From NCBI GenBank assembly GCA_950295325.1, contig OX485808.1, positions 13,332,501-13,396,500 on the forward strand: a stretch of 64,000 nt of DNA, written 5' to 3'. Numbering within the stretch: position 1 is the first letter of the stretch; every line of letters starts with the position of its first letter. The notes under the pieces are model-generated. The model saw only the letters and a program-made list of their open reading frames with translations. It was not told the DNA's origin and did no database searches. Position numbers and translations under genes: made by a program. This DNA comes from Polytrichum commune. Lineage: Eukaryota > Streptophyta > Polytrichopsida > Polytrichales > Polytrichaceae. Of this stretch, positions 48,211-59,710 are shown one piece after another.

Positions 48211-49090
48211 GGAGTGATTAGAAGAGGGGGAAAATAAGGCAATTGAATTGTTAGGAATGAAGTGAAGGCACATGATTTGGAAATCATTGGTGTGATTGTA
48301 ATGTAATATTTTTCTTCCATTTCAAGAAAAAACAATATTTCATTCAATATCAACTATTGTTACTTTGCTTTGTTTTACATGTGTGCATGGATAAGCAATG
48401 CATTGGTTGGAGATCACTTATGGGAGTGTAATTAATGTGAGTGACTCTTGATGTAAAAGTGCAATAGAAGTTGGACAATAATCAACAAGGTTGCATGTAA
48501 TGTAATTACAAGCATGCACAAGCATGAAGGATATTTTGCACCCATAATAATAAACATTATCAATACAATCACTTAATAGTGTCCGTCCCAACCAAGAGAA
48601 GGTGGGGTTTTGGCCAATAGATGAATGCATCCATCATCCATGACAATATTTATTCACTTATTGATAAGAAGTGTCATAATGAGAAGTTATCATAGCGACA
48701 TAAAATACCATATGACACTAAATATCATATTTAGTGTACTAAGGGGCTACCAAACATCACTTAGTAGCTACCCAACTTTGCAAATATCTACCTCATTTAT
48801 TAGTTACATAATAGCCACCGAAGCTCGTCAAGAATTCATTACTGGTTGCCGAGCCTTGCCACTAGGTATCGATGTCAACACGTGTCGAAAAAATTGTCAA
48901 CCAAAGTATCCAAGGCCAATGCTTTGATAGTTTTGGCTCAAGCCCAAATTCTATCATCTGTACCTATCACGAAATAACCTTATATCTACTAGTGTATGAC
49001 CCTCCTTAAGAACTGTGTGAATGTCCCAATTAGTTGGTGTTGTCACCTTTCCAAGGCATATACATAAGATTATTAAGTAATGTGCATTCG
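48211..49090. other. Intergenic DNA
   Basis: Includes a segment at about 48590-48740 resembling 13230-13390 (GGTAGGGTTTTGGCCAATGG/GGTGGGGTTTTGGCCAATAG, CATCCATGACAATATTT and GACACTAAA(T/C)ATCATATTTAGTGT), another dispersed repeat. No gene is supported. Confidence 0.5.
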
Positions 49091-49156
49091 TTCTTGTGGG
49101 CCCTAAGAATATAACCATGAGATGCCCCAACCTAGTGCGAAGAGGGAGGACGTTAA

Positions 49157-49722
49157 GGGCCACTTCACACACAAGGCTGAAGGCCCTTGACCATGGCAAT
49201 GTAAGAGCTCTCATTGGTCGAAAAGGCGGAGACCGTCCAAGTTCACTTCACACTAGGAGGTGAAGGCCTAAAGGTCCAAAGAAAAGTTCGTGGATGAAAA
49301 GTCTACATGGAGTCCTACATGGCTAGTTGTGGATAAGGGTGCATGGTCTACCGGAATTTGCGTCAGACCCATCTCCAAGAGGTGGGCTTGACACAAATTC
49401 CGGGAGACCATGACCTTTTTTAATATATTTTTAGCAGGACAGATTCCAAGACAAATTCTAGGACAAACAAACACCACCAAGTAGTTATCTTAAATTGATA
49501 AACTTGGAGGCATATTATATTAAACCAAATCCTCCCCTCTTTTTCCACCAACAAAATATGCAATGGTCCCGCAACATGGTTCATTCTCACTTCACACTAT
49601 GCTTGAGGGCCAAAGACTACATAAAATGGCTTTCCCAACATCCATGGTACGGCCTTTGGATGAGAGTCAAGGGTCCTCACCATGACAAGGTCACGGCTCT
49701 TGGCTCATATGTGAAGTGGCCC
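49157..49722. mobile_element. Tourist-like MITE, GGGCCACTTCACAC family, copy D
   Basis: Ends GGGCCACTTCACACACAAG and CTCATATGTGAAGTGGCCC, with TAA at 49154-49156 and 49723-49725. It shares ends and some interior (AAGGCGGAG, CCAAGAGGTGGG, GGTCCTCACCATGAC) with copies A-C, but the middle differs. It abuts the palindromic element on its right. Confidence 0.88.
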
Positions 49723-49728
49723 TAAATA

Positions 49729-50949
49729 CCCCCCCACGAACTTTTCGGGGGGGGGATATTCTGTTAGGGGCAGCTGCCCGACATTTTTTCTGTTCCGACC
49801 GAAAATTGTTGCCCGCCCGTCCGATTTCGAAAAAACTATTGTACTTGCATTTTTGAAGGCTACTTGTCCACAAATCCCATATTGAGTGCACTTCATTTTC
49901 AAGGTCTCAAATCCAATATATATGTTCACTTCCATTAGTAAATAAGCAATTGACTAGATTCATTTTCAAAGTGAAACCGCCAATAAAGCATGTAATTAAC
50001 TTGGAAGTCAAAAATATTACAAAATCCTCATTAGCACTGAGGTTATAATTTTTGTCACTTACAATTCAAAGGGACTTTATCATTCTAAAATGAAACTAAA
50101 TTTTATTTTAAAGTTTTATTATATATTATATCTAATATATCTAATATATATTTAATACCTTCTACTATCACAAAGTTTTCATATGCATTTAAACTAGTTA
50201 AGTAAGATTGAATGCAACTAAGTCTAATAATTTCTGATTAATCCTAATTAATCCTATTTAAGCCCAATTAGATTAAAAAAATGCGTATCAAATTAATTAA
50301 CCCTGATTAATTATAAAATGTACTTACTGGAATTAATCACGATTTAAATGGAATTAACTCCAGTAAATATAATTTATGATTAATTAGGCTTAATTAATTT
50401 GGTAAGCATATTTTCTGATTTAATTGGGATTAATTAGGATTAATCAGAAATTATTAGACTTAGTTGCATTCAATCTTACTTAACTAGCTTAAATGCATAT
50501 GAAAACTTTGTGATAGTAGAAGGTATTAAATATATATTAGATATATTAGATATAATATATAATAAAACTTTAAAATAAAATTTAGTTTCATTTTAGAATG
50601 ATAAAGTCCCTTTGAATTGTAAGTGACAAAAATTATAACCTCAGTGCTAATGAGGATTTTGTAATATTTTTGACTTCCAAGTTAATTACATGCTTTATTG
50701 GCGGTTTCACTTTGAAAATGAATCTAGTCAATTGCTTATTTACTCAATGGAAGTGAACATATATATTGGATTTGAGACCTTGAAAATGAAGTGCACTCAA
50801 TATGGGATTTGTGGACAAGTAGCCTTCAAAAATGCAAGTACACTAGTTTTTTCGAAATCGAACGGGCGGGCAGCAGTTTTCGGTCGGAGCAGAAAAAATG
50901 TTGGGCGGCTGCCCCTGACAGAATATTCCCCCCGAAAAGTTCGTGGGGG
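49729..50949. mobile_element. Near-perfect palindromic (foldback) element, 1.22 kb
   Basis: Left end CCCCCCCACGAACTTTTCGG, right end CCGAAAAGTTCGTGGGGG. The two ~600-bp halves stay complementary throughout: GGCTACTTGTCCACAAATCC and its inverse, ATCCAATATATATG and its inverse, down to a centre near 50345. Both ends abut TA (49727-49728 and 50950-50951), which would fit a Tc1/mariner-type insertion. The frame at 49705-49935 (-) and its near-identical partner at 50690-50956 (+) are the same peptide read from each arm. No transposase domain is recognised in it. Confidence 0.88.
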
Positions 50950-51507
50950 TACTTAACGTCCTCCGTGCGAAGAGACTCAAATAAGGTCCTAATCCCATGG
51001 TTATATTCTTATGGCCGACATGAATGAAAGCGCATTGCTAGACAGTTGAACCATAGTTTCACAAAGTCACAAGTAACGAAGATATCATCACAATAAAAGA
51101 TTGAAACATGGCCAAAAAGTTCTTCTTTCTGCCGAAGTTATCAATCATCAGATTTATGATACATTAATAGGTGTGGTTTTCAAGAATGTTCAACATTTAG
51201 TGGCATCCTACCTTAAAATTCAAAGAATGAGCTGCTGTTCAATTTCCTAAACAACTGTAAATTTCACACATCCAAAACAATTTCATTTGTATAGGAATCT
51301 CTTGACATGATTCCAGAAACCCTAAACCCTACACGAACCGCTACTCAGATAATGACTGGAACGAGAATCTGATCTCTTTCGAACTAAATGTTGTTGGGAG
51401 TTGAAGCCAACCGCAATGTACCATGTCATTCATCTCGCAGAGAATCAGAGTTCTGGGTGCATTGACATGCGATCTCACAAGTTGTAAGAATTGACTGAAT
51501 GTCCGAG

Positions 51508-52563
51508 TTAGCTGGTGCTGTCGCATTTCCACGCCGAGGTAGGCAGGCAGTTGAGGTAATGGCACCACGAGCATTTCTTGTTAACATCCACATTGGAGTA
51601 GAGCGCGTAGAACCCCGCAGCGAACCCCGCGATCACAATGACCGTCGAGATCGCCAGCAAAAACCACTGGTACCCTTGATGTCTGCTCTTCACAGGCCGC
51701 TCAATGCTGGGATCGAGCAAATCCTTCCGGCTAACCCAAGCAAACTGCGCTTTCATCAAAATCACAAACCCTAAGAAAAACCCTGTAAGAAAACCTCCGA
51801 TGTGGGCAAAGTTGTCAACATGTGGCAACAACCCAATCGCAAGGTTAACTGCTGTCAATACAATGAGTTGCGTAAGCTGCGAGCATCGGCTTCGGTAATG
51901 TGACCAGTTCGTAATAAGCTCGCTCAGGGTTGCACCGAGGAGTCCAAAGAGTGCACCCGAAGCCCCAACAGAAATTGTGTTGGAATGGAAGAGGGAAGAA
52001 AGCAAGCTCCCCCCTAACCCTGACACCAAATACACCAAACCTATACGAAAAAACCCAAAATCTTTCTCCAACTGTATACCGAAGACGAGAAGTGCGATCA
52101 TGTTGACGACGAGGTGGAAGACACCTGCGTGTAACCACACGCAGGACATGAGACGCCATCCTTCCTTTTGTTGCACGACCAAAGTGGTCATCAATCCGCC
52201 CATTTTTGTCAATGTTGCGGAGGATGGGCCGAGAAGCGGGTTCTCGCTGAATGGTTGGAACGACATTCTCTTGAATGTTGACCCCAGGATGCATGTTTGG
52301 GAGGATGGGATGTTTGCCGGGCAGTTGTTGATGTACATCACCACGACGAAGACGACCACGTTTGCTACTGCGGTGAAGAGCGTGAAGAATGGGAAATGAG
52401 AAGATCGGAGTCTCCGATCTGGGCCGCTGGGTTGCATGTATGATGGATACATTCCGTTGTGTCCTGGTGCCACAGGTGCCACATAGGGCATCGGTGTCGG
52501 AGCAGGTGTCGGTCGGTCCCCGGGGATGCGCTCGCTGGTGTCATCGAATTTGTGTGAATACAT
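51508..52563 (-). CDS. RBL: Rhomboid-like intramembrane serine protease (RBL family), coding region without introns
   Basis: 351 aa, close to plant secretory-pathway rhomboids. It cleaves transmembrane substrates within the membrane, probably in the Golgi/plasma membrane system. A Pro-rich cytosolic N-terminus (about 15-50) precedes TM1 (about 58-78). The luminal loop carries EGWR (134-137). TM2 holds WLHAGVFHLVVN with H145, H150 and N154. The catalytic Ser202 is in GASG (200-203) and the catalytic His254 in AHIGGF. A seventh TM lies at about 300-321, and the tail has the Cys-rich CSWCHYLNCLPTSAWKC typical of plant RBLs. The full dyad and loop motifs suggest activity. The ATG is followed in frame by the family-like start MYSHKFDD. 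An acceptor-like TTCTTGCAG just upstream (exon resuming at 52612) suggests a 5' UTR intron. Flowering-plant relatives usually have introns in the coding region, so the unbroken frame is notable. Confidence 0.95.
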   Translation of the reverse strand: MYSHKFDDTSERIPGDRPTPAPTPMPYVAPVAPGHNGMYPSYMQPSGPDRRLRSSHFPFFTLFTAVANVVVFVVVMYINNCPANIPSSQTCILGSTFKRMSFQPFSENPLLGPSSATLTKMGGLMTTLVVQQKEGWRLMSCVWLHAGVFHLVVNMIALLVFGIQLEKDFGFFRIGLVYLVSGLGGSLLSSLFHSNTISVGASGALFGLLGATLSELITNWSHYRSRCSQLTQLIVLTAVNLAIGLLPHVDNFAHIGGFLTGFFLGFVILMKAQFAWVSRKDLLDPSIERPVKSRHQGYQWFLLAISTVIVIAGFAAGFYALYSNVDVNKKCSWCHYLNCLPTSAWKCDSTS

Positions 52564-52998
52564 CGGAGCCCGCCTTCGAAGTCACGCTCACGCAATTGCA
52601 GCACTCGTTGATCTGCAAGAATTATAGTACATAAATTAGTTTCAGAAACCGTGGCAACTTTTAAAGATGCACTGTGGAACTCGCACACTTGTGCAGGATG
52701 AGAGAGAGGTTAAATCCACCTTTAAAATTCCAATCACTTGACACGCAATTTGGGCGAATTCAAACAGGAAGCATAATGCACAAAAGGGGTGAGAATCTCG
52801 TCCAGGAATTGGTCTCAGAATTAGTGACAAGTTTTGAAGATGCGTTCCTGAGCTCGAGTTATGCAGGATGAGAGGAAATAGGTTAACATTGCATAAGACG
52901 ACTCCACAAATACCAAGGCAACTACATTAGCGAACAAGAAAACTCGGCGAGCTGCTTTCGCAAACTGCTAATAATTTAGAATTCCTGTGAACTGTAAG

Positions 52999-53915
52999 CC
53001 TCAGGCATGTCCACTTGACAAAAGTTCGAACTTGCTGAATACAATTCTTACCACGTCCGACCCACAGATCCGGTTGAATATATATACATTTACACTCCGC
53101 TTGACATGGAACAAAAAGTTATCATCGTTGAGAATGTCAAGAAGATAGATGACGGCCATTATAATAGGGGCTAAAACTATTGGAGCCCAGCCTGCTCGCA
53201 AGAATAACGCATTGCGAGTTCAGAAAAACCGCCATGCTGTTGTTGTGTCTTGAAGAAACGGCTGAACTCAACAGCTGGAATACGAAGGAGTGGGCCGTCT
53301 CCGATACAATCCAGGATGAAAAATTTTATGGACGTCAGAAGACAGACCACCACTAAAACAAAACCATCACCGTTTATAGAGCTAAAAAAAGAACATCTAT
53401 GGCCTCCTCGAAGGCAATGACCTAACATTGCATAGCAGACACCCAGTGAAGCATTCTAAACCTCAGGCATGCCCACTTGACAAAGCTCAAACTTGTTGCA
53501 GACAATTCTTACCGCATCAGCTCCACAGAAGCTCGGAACTTCCTGGAAGTGCATCATGTCAATGTGACTACAAAATCATGAGAATCTCAAGAAGAAGACA
53601 AATGACGGCCACTGTAGTAGGGGCGCCTAAAAATTCCGGAGCCGCCCAGCCTCGCCAACATGATGAAGATGGTAACGTATTGTGAGTTCAGAATAACCGC
53701 CATGATATTATTGTGTCTTGAATAAATGGTTGTTATACGAAGGAGTGGATCATCTCCGATATAATCCACGATGAAAACTTTTATGCGCCTTGGAAGTTGA
53801 CCACCAGATAGACAAAACCATCACCCCGACACAGAGCTAAAAAAACCACATCCACGGCCTCCTTGAAGGCAACGACCTAAAAATGCACAGCAAACACCCA
53901 ATGAAGCAATAATCG
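52999..53915. repeat. 462-bp direct duplication upstream of the rhomboid gene
   Basis: Unit 1 (about 52999-53460) and unit 2 (about 53461-53915) share in order: CCTCAGGCATG, CACTTGACAAA, CAATTCTTACC, GATGACGGCCA/AATGACGGCCA, GAGTTCAGAA.AACCGCCATG, ATACGAAGGAGTGG, CAAAACCATCACC and GGCAA(T/C)GACCTAA. Divergence is noticeable (roughly a fifth of positions by eye). It lies in the 5' flank or first intron of the rhomboid gene. Confidence 0.85.
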
Positions 53916-53999
53916 AACGCCAAAATGCACCTGTGACACGGTCGATCCCCGACACTCTCCTCCCGAAGAATCCGCAACCCTCCTCAATCCACGGGCGAT

Positions 54000-54989
54000 G
54001 ATAACCTTCGCAACTCAATTCCTCACCTGCAAACACACCATCCACAAAAGATCCACCCTCCTCACTCTCTCAACCTCCTGCTTCTCCTCACCATAACCTG
54101 CGCCCGTTGGCCGAGTACATCAATGCCGCCCAAATATTCCTCCCACCGACGGCCTGTCTCCGCTTAACCCAACACACAAATCCGCCTCGGACCCAAACAA
54201 GACGGCTACCAAACAAACCCCGGATCACCACGCGTTCCGACACTCGAAACAGGATAAGATCGAGTCTCCGCTACAGATAAGCGGGCCCAATAAAATTTAT
54301 CTGAGGTAGGTTGCGGCGGACCCACACCTGCGATCGACAGGCTCCAAGTAATGGACAAGCAAAGTTACCGCGCAAGATGCACAGAGCAAGCTGAGAATGC
54401 AGTCAGGCTTTCTGCTGTGCACTAACTAAGATTGTTCGCATTGTTTTTTTTTTAGCTTTGGTTTCAATCGGAGAAGCGTGATGATTCCGGCGGGAGTGAG
54501 ATGAAAGAGAGGGTCACGTGCGAAGTGGTGGAGTCCCGGCGTCGACGGCGCTGTCACTGCGAATGAAAGACTCGAGCGAAAGCAAGTCCTCCGCTAGTGG
54601 ACGAACAAAGTGATTGGATTCGGCGTGCTGGGTACCGATTGCCCACACTAACACATTGCTAGTGCCATCCTTATTGATAATAATAGCATCAATGATCATA
54701 CTACAGTTTGTGTATTTATGGAGTGGAAGGAAATAGTAGTCGGCATGGTATTATTAGTGAGCATGAAAATAATGGATGTAAATTTGAGGAAATTGCTCAC
54801 TTGGTGTTGAAAAAGTTGACTGAAGTTTCGATGCACATATTTGAAATAATAGAGTAAATTTATCAGCACCAGATCAACACCATATCAACGGGCTCAGCTT
54901 CATGCCGGTATTTAGATACGGGCGTTCATTTTTCTTTTTCTTTTCTTTCTTAGTAGAGTAAATTAAAAACAAATATTTAAAATATGTGT
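54000..54989. other. Probable promoter/5' region of the rhomboid gene, then intergenic DNA
   Basis: 54.0-54.3 kb is C-rich on the + strand and more GC-rich than its surroundings, consistent with a 5' UTR or promoter for the minus-strand rhomboid gene. No exact start is assigned. After 54.7 kb the sequence becomes AT-rich. Confidence 0.35.
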
Positions 54990-55530
54990 TTGTAAAGTAG
55001 AGGGATGAAACCATGGGTTTAGTCTCAAACCTTGAGTTTGTGGCAAGTAGCAACACAAAGTCACCCAAGTTTTCTTGATGAGCTTCAATTAATGTGCACA
55101 AATTGTTGCCTTTTACATGGCGGTGTTTCGCGCCCGAGGGGTTCTGCCTCCCCTCGAAGTGGGCACGTTTTCCTTTTTGGTTCTCAATGAATTCAGCGTT
55201 GGCTTTGTTGGCCTTTTGTCTCAAATAATTTGTTTTTAAAATTTGAATAAATAAATAAATTACACCAACAACAAAAAAACAACAACAATGGTATTGGGCT
55301 ATTAAAACTAGCTTTCTAGCTTGTCATACTAGGATGGGTGGGCCAAGCTAGCCTTGCATAGGCCAATATAGGATTTAGGACAACACGTCCTATGCACATA
55401 CTTTATTTCAGATCTTAAAATACAAAGTTTGAGAGGTGGAAAAAATATGTCCTAGAAGTGTCACCCAACTTTCAGATTAGTCTCCAATGTACGACAAGCT
55501 AACAAAGTTTTAACATAAAGTTTTTTCAAA
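54990..55530 (+). repeat. Dispersed repeat, copy with an insert
   Basis: 54990-55100 matches 13750-13850 and the inverted 1-125. 55290-55530 matches 13860-14100 (GTATTGGGCTATTA, ACTAGGATGGGTGGGCC, GCATAGGCC, CACCCAACTTTCA). About 180 bp between them (55105-55285), more GC-rich at first, are not in the other copy. An isolated MITE-like end follows at about 55607 (TTAGGGCCGCTTTACACT). Confidence 0.7.
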
Positions 55531-56389
55531 GAAGGACCAAACCCACTTTCTCATACCTCTTTGAGGGACTTTACACATAACTCTAATTAATGTTATTGTA
55601 TTTTTAGGGCCGCTTTACACTCGGTGGAGAAGTCCACCGGTCATGAATTCTAGGGGAATTATGAAATTTGATTGGCCGAGAGTGACACTCTTGTCCGGTG
55701 GTGGTTCACACTACAGTCAAGAGTCCTTTGATGAAGAACTATGTACATGGATGAAAAAATGACATGGTTGCCAACGTGGCGACACTTTTTTGAAGGGGAG
55801 TTCTCTAGAGCTCAAGTTTCTTGGGCAACCTCAAAGCCTTGGACAAGAAACTTGGCCTCTGAAGAACCCCAACTTGAATAAAATATTTTTTACTTAGAGA
55901 AATCTTTGCACTATTGTTCTCCCTATTTAGTATGACACTTTTGGGAAACACAAAAGAAAGTCGTATTATCGAGTTGTCGTCTTCTCATTAATATGACAAA
56001 TGGTGTAAAGTTGTTGTATTATTGAGGGAATACGAAAATATGAACTTTAAAATATATACAATGAGTTTAAGCAATATAGATGGTATGAAATAATAACTTA
56101 TAACTCTAAACAAATACAAATAATCTCAAGAACTCTTGAAATAGGAGTCCAAAGATCTTTGGCGTTGCCTACCCAAGTTAGCAACTGTCATCTTATCTAA
56201 ATTCCCAACTAACTTTTGGAAACTAATCATTTCATTAACACCAAAATATAAAGAGTCCTCTAATAAGAAACTAGACAACAATGATGCATGACAAGTTATT
56301 GATGACAACTATTCTTTAGGGTTTGGCACTCTGAAGGGATGCCAAAGTATCCTAAAACTTGGAGGTTTGTTATCATGGGCCTCGAGTTC

Positions 56390-57350
56390 GGACATTACAA
56401 CTACCGTAGGTTCATAGCTGGTCCGACACTAAATAATTCAAAAAAAAAGTCAAAATTTTTGGAATATTATTCGCATTTTTTCCCCAAATATAAAATTAAT
56501 TATTTTTCAAAATTACCAAAAAGTAAGAAATTTTTACTTCTCACTAGAGTTTTACTTACAGTGGAAGCATATGTGAATTTTGAAAGAGAGAAGGTGCTCC
56601 TTTTGTAATCAAGCTCACTTACATTAGTCCACAAAGAATATGGGTTAAGAAGTAGCAAGACTCTAGGTGAGGCTTTTCAAATGTGTTGTACACAAATTTT
56701 TGGAGTCCAATTGAGCATAGAAGATGAAGTTTTATAGAATTTTGTCCAACTAACAAAAGTTGAGAAATCAATCCTTCTTCCACCTCCAACAGGTTTTGTG
56801 TCAAAATAAGTCTTTATGCAAAAGATATGGACAAAACATTGCAGCCGTGTAAGATCAAAAAATTAAAATGCGTTCATAACAGTTTTTCGGAGCTCATTTG
56901 TGCATAGAAGATCAACTTTTTTGGAATTTTGTTCATCTAAGAAAAGTTTAGAAATCAAGTAATCTTTCACCTCCAACAAATTTTATGTCATTTGAAGACT
57001 CTATGCAAAAGTTATGCGTGTTATAAAAATGAAGTCTAACTAGGTGCTTCACCTCAAAGTTTACATATCCCATATGCATTGTTGAACACAACTCCACTCT
57101 ACTTGCATAAAGCACAGAGCATTCTCAACTCTTCACTCACATCTTACTTGTCATTCAATGCAAGAGAGATGTACAAGATATAAGCTTAAATAAAAAATGA
57201 ATTTAAGTTGTATTTTTAAAAATTAAAAGAGAAAATTCCTGAAAATATGAATATACTTTTTTTAGGTGCTGAACCTACTTTTTGAACTTTAATTAATTAT
57301 TCGGCTAACATGTGTCGAACCAGCTATGAACCTACGGTAGTTATAATGTT
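56390..57350. mobile_element. AT-rich element with ~36-bp terminal inverted repeats
   Basis: The left end carries CATTACAACTACCGTAGG then TTCATAGCTGGTCCGACAC. The right end, inverted, carries CATTATAACTACCGTAGG then TTCATAGCTGGTTCGACAC. The ~960-bp interior has no recognised transposase. The small frame at 56339-56608 (+) spans the left boundary and is not a gene. A target duplication is not evident. Confidence 0.65.
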
Positions 57351-59226
57351 GTGATTACAAATTCCAAAATAGGGCGCATGGGTTCTAAATCAATTATGGA
57401 ATTGTCATGTGATTTTTGTAAGTTTTCTATTAAGTTTCCTATTTTCTTATGCTTAATTTAAATTTTTTTAAATACATATTTGTTTCTACTATTTTGTTTT
57501 TTACTTTCTACTAAACTCAAAATGTAGGCATATTTACATCGGGTTGGTCACTTAGAAAAAGTTAGAAAACCATATGCAATCAAACATAGGGTATCATTTA
57601 TTCTTTTTAGATAATTGTGTGGACAGGGTAGGGATTACAAACCCCTAGTAGAATACGAGAGTCATGGGTATAAAACAAATTTAAAGAAAAAAAACATAGG
57701 GATTTTAATATTTCTCATAGTTTTTTAAATCTACAAATAACAAAGAGTTTGAAAACAAAAGAGGAGGGGGGCCATACCTAGATGTGACAATCAATTCTCT
57801 ATACGAAGGTATAGACAATTAAGAATGATTTGTTTTCATCCATTATCATGAATGATTTCGTAAGACATATTTCTTCATCGTCATCCCAAGGGTTTGTACC
57901 TTTGCGTTTCTATGGTCTATCATTCTCTTTCCCACAATGCTATGCGTTTTTGTGGTGACTTTGAATGGGGCCTATAGAATTGAGAATTTTTCTTGAACAA
58001 ACAAACCCCTCAAAAAAATCATTGCACATTTTTCTTCTTTTGGTTAACTATGTTGTGCCATTAAATAAATAAATAAATAAATATGACTGAAGGGGTCCAA
58101 AAATATTACCATGCACCAAACTACCCCTATTTAATTATCCTCTCAACACAAGTGTATACATGAAAACATGTTAAGTGACTGACATGGGATAGTTGCACAC
58201 ACCATTCAAGTTCAATCTTTTGGTCACCCCAAAATTTGACACTTAGCAACTTTAAAATGATCATCATTGATCGAAAACCAAAAAGAATGTCTTTTTGAGC
58301 ATTAATTATCAATTGGTCACCGTTTCAAGTTAGCCACCTTCGTGCCGGGGGGTGGACTCTTCATTGGAAACCTAAACAATGTGTGTGGGTCACTATGCAA
58401 TTAAACCCCTTATATACAAGAACTTTATAAAGAGGAAACACAAAAAAAAACCCAAAAAACCCAAAAAAAAAAACAAATGTGTATGTACTAACAACATACT
58501 AAAAAATGGACTCATGTAATTATACTAAGCTTTTCAATTTAATGTGATAAATGCCTCCACCACATATACAACTTATACATCATGAATGAAACAATCCTTT
58601 AGTATACATAAAATCCGCTTCACTTTCCAAAGAGTAAGTTATTGAATTTTTTCCATTCATAACATCTCACTTAACGATTACAATGAACAAGCAAAGATAA
58701 GAGCACAATAACTTAGTCACAATCTAGAGAGAGAGAAATAAAGGCAGCCCATGAGAGCTCCAAGAGCCTCTAGTTTGTAGAAACCCATAACAAGAAGCCG
58801 CATGGTAATCATTAAGGACTATGGCCCTATGAAAACAATAGGTGAAAATGTGAAATGGATGCAACTAATACATCTATTGTCAACCTTTTCTCTAAACCTT
58901 AGGGCCCCTTTTGTACACCTACCTTTACTTCCTAAAATTTAATAGCCTCTTTAGACATACACATTAGAGAAAAGCAATACCACTCCCTTATGTATACTAT
59001 GTATGCTAATGCCTTAATTAATACCCCTTCTTACACTCACTTTGACTTGTACATGGCATGAAGAGTCCACCCCCTAGGGCTTCATGTATTAAATGGTATA
59101 CAACCACTGTCCTAGTGGTTAAAGCTTGTAGTTTAATTGCTTAGTTTGTTTTTTTATGGGGGATAACAAGGGATTAAGTATGTAGATGACAACCACAATT
59201 GTAATTACTCTTACTTGCCCAAGTAT
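57351..59226. other. AT-rich intergenic DNA, no gene recognised
   Basis: Contains an (AAAT)n run at about 58062-58082 and A-rich low-complexity DNA at about 58440-58480. No supported coding or RNA feature. Confidence 0.5.
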
Positions 59227-59708
59227 GATACAAGGTGTAGTTGGGAGTTGTTGATATGGTTTTAGTTCACCTTCTTTAGTTTTGTTTTGTGTATAAGTTA
59301 CGTCATTGTGATTAACACAATGTGACTAGCTTTTACTTACTTAATGCATTGTCACACTCACTTGTTGATACTTTAAGGATGTAAAAATAATAAGATTAAG
59401 TGTTATCAAAATGTTGATGTTAGTTTTATCCATATTCACATTACATTCTATGTAGCACCAAGAGGACGTGAAGGCCAAAGCATGGGAGAGGATTCGTAGG
59501 ACCAATGCCATATTGATGCAATAACTCTTACTCGAACTTTGGGCTAAAATCTACTATGTGGATTGCACGAATAGAGGACAATCATTGCAATCAATTCCAC
59601 TCGTCAACCACAACTACACTTTGTATGCAAGTGAATTAAAAATTATATATTGAAAAAAACTTGAATTGTGGATGAAAACGGGCTTGAACCATAACCAAGC
59701 CCACTTGA
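59227..59708. repeat. Dispersed repeat, copy 2 (see 4514-4847)
   Basis: Colinear with 4514-4847 apart from an extra ~130 bp at about 59310-59440. Ends in CCCACTTGAGTA at the insertion site of the small MITE. Confidence 0.7.
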
Positions 59709-59710
59709 GT

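Larger units (their letters stand above)
49145..50964. mobile_element. Composite insertion: 12-bp inverted ends, 10-bp direct flanks, two nested elements inside
   Basis: The segment starts GGAGGACGTTAA and ends TTAACGTCCTCC. It is flanked on both sides by the identical direct repeat GTGCGAAGAG (49135-49144 and 50965-50974), a length typical of Mutator-like insertions. Inside lie MITE copy D (49157-49722) and a 1.22-kb palindrome (49729-50949). Removing both, with their target duplications, leaves only a 28-nt inverted repeat between the direct repeats. Further out, CTAAGAATATAACCATG (about 49102) and its inverted match (about 50999-51015) suggest an older palindromic element as host. Confidence 0.65.

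Noticed and set aside
55607-55760. Possible MITE starting TTAGGGCCGCTTTACACT
   Set aside because: No matching right end or target duplication could be identified.
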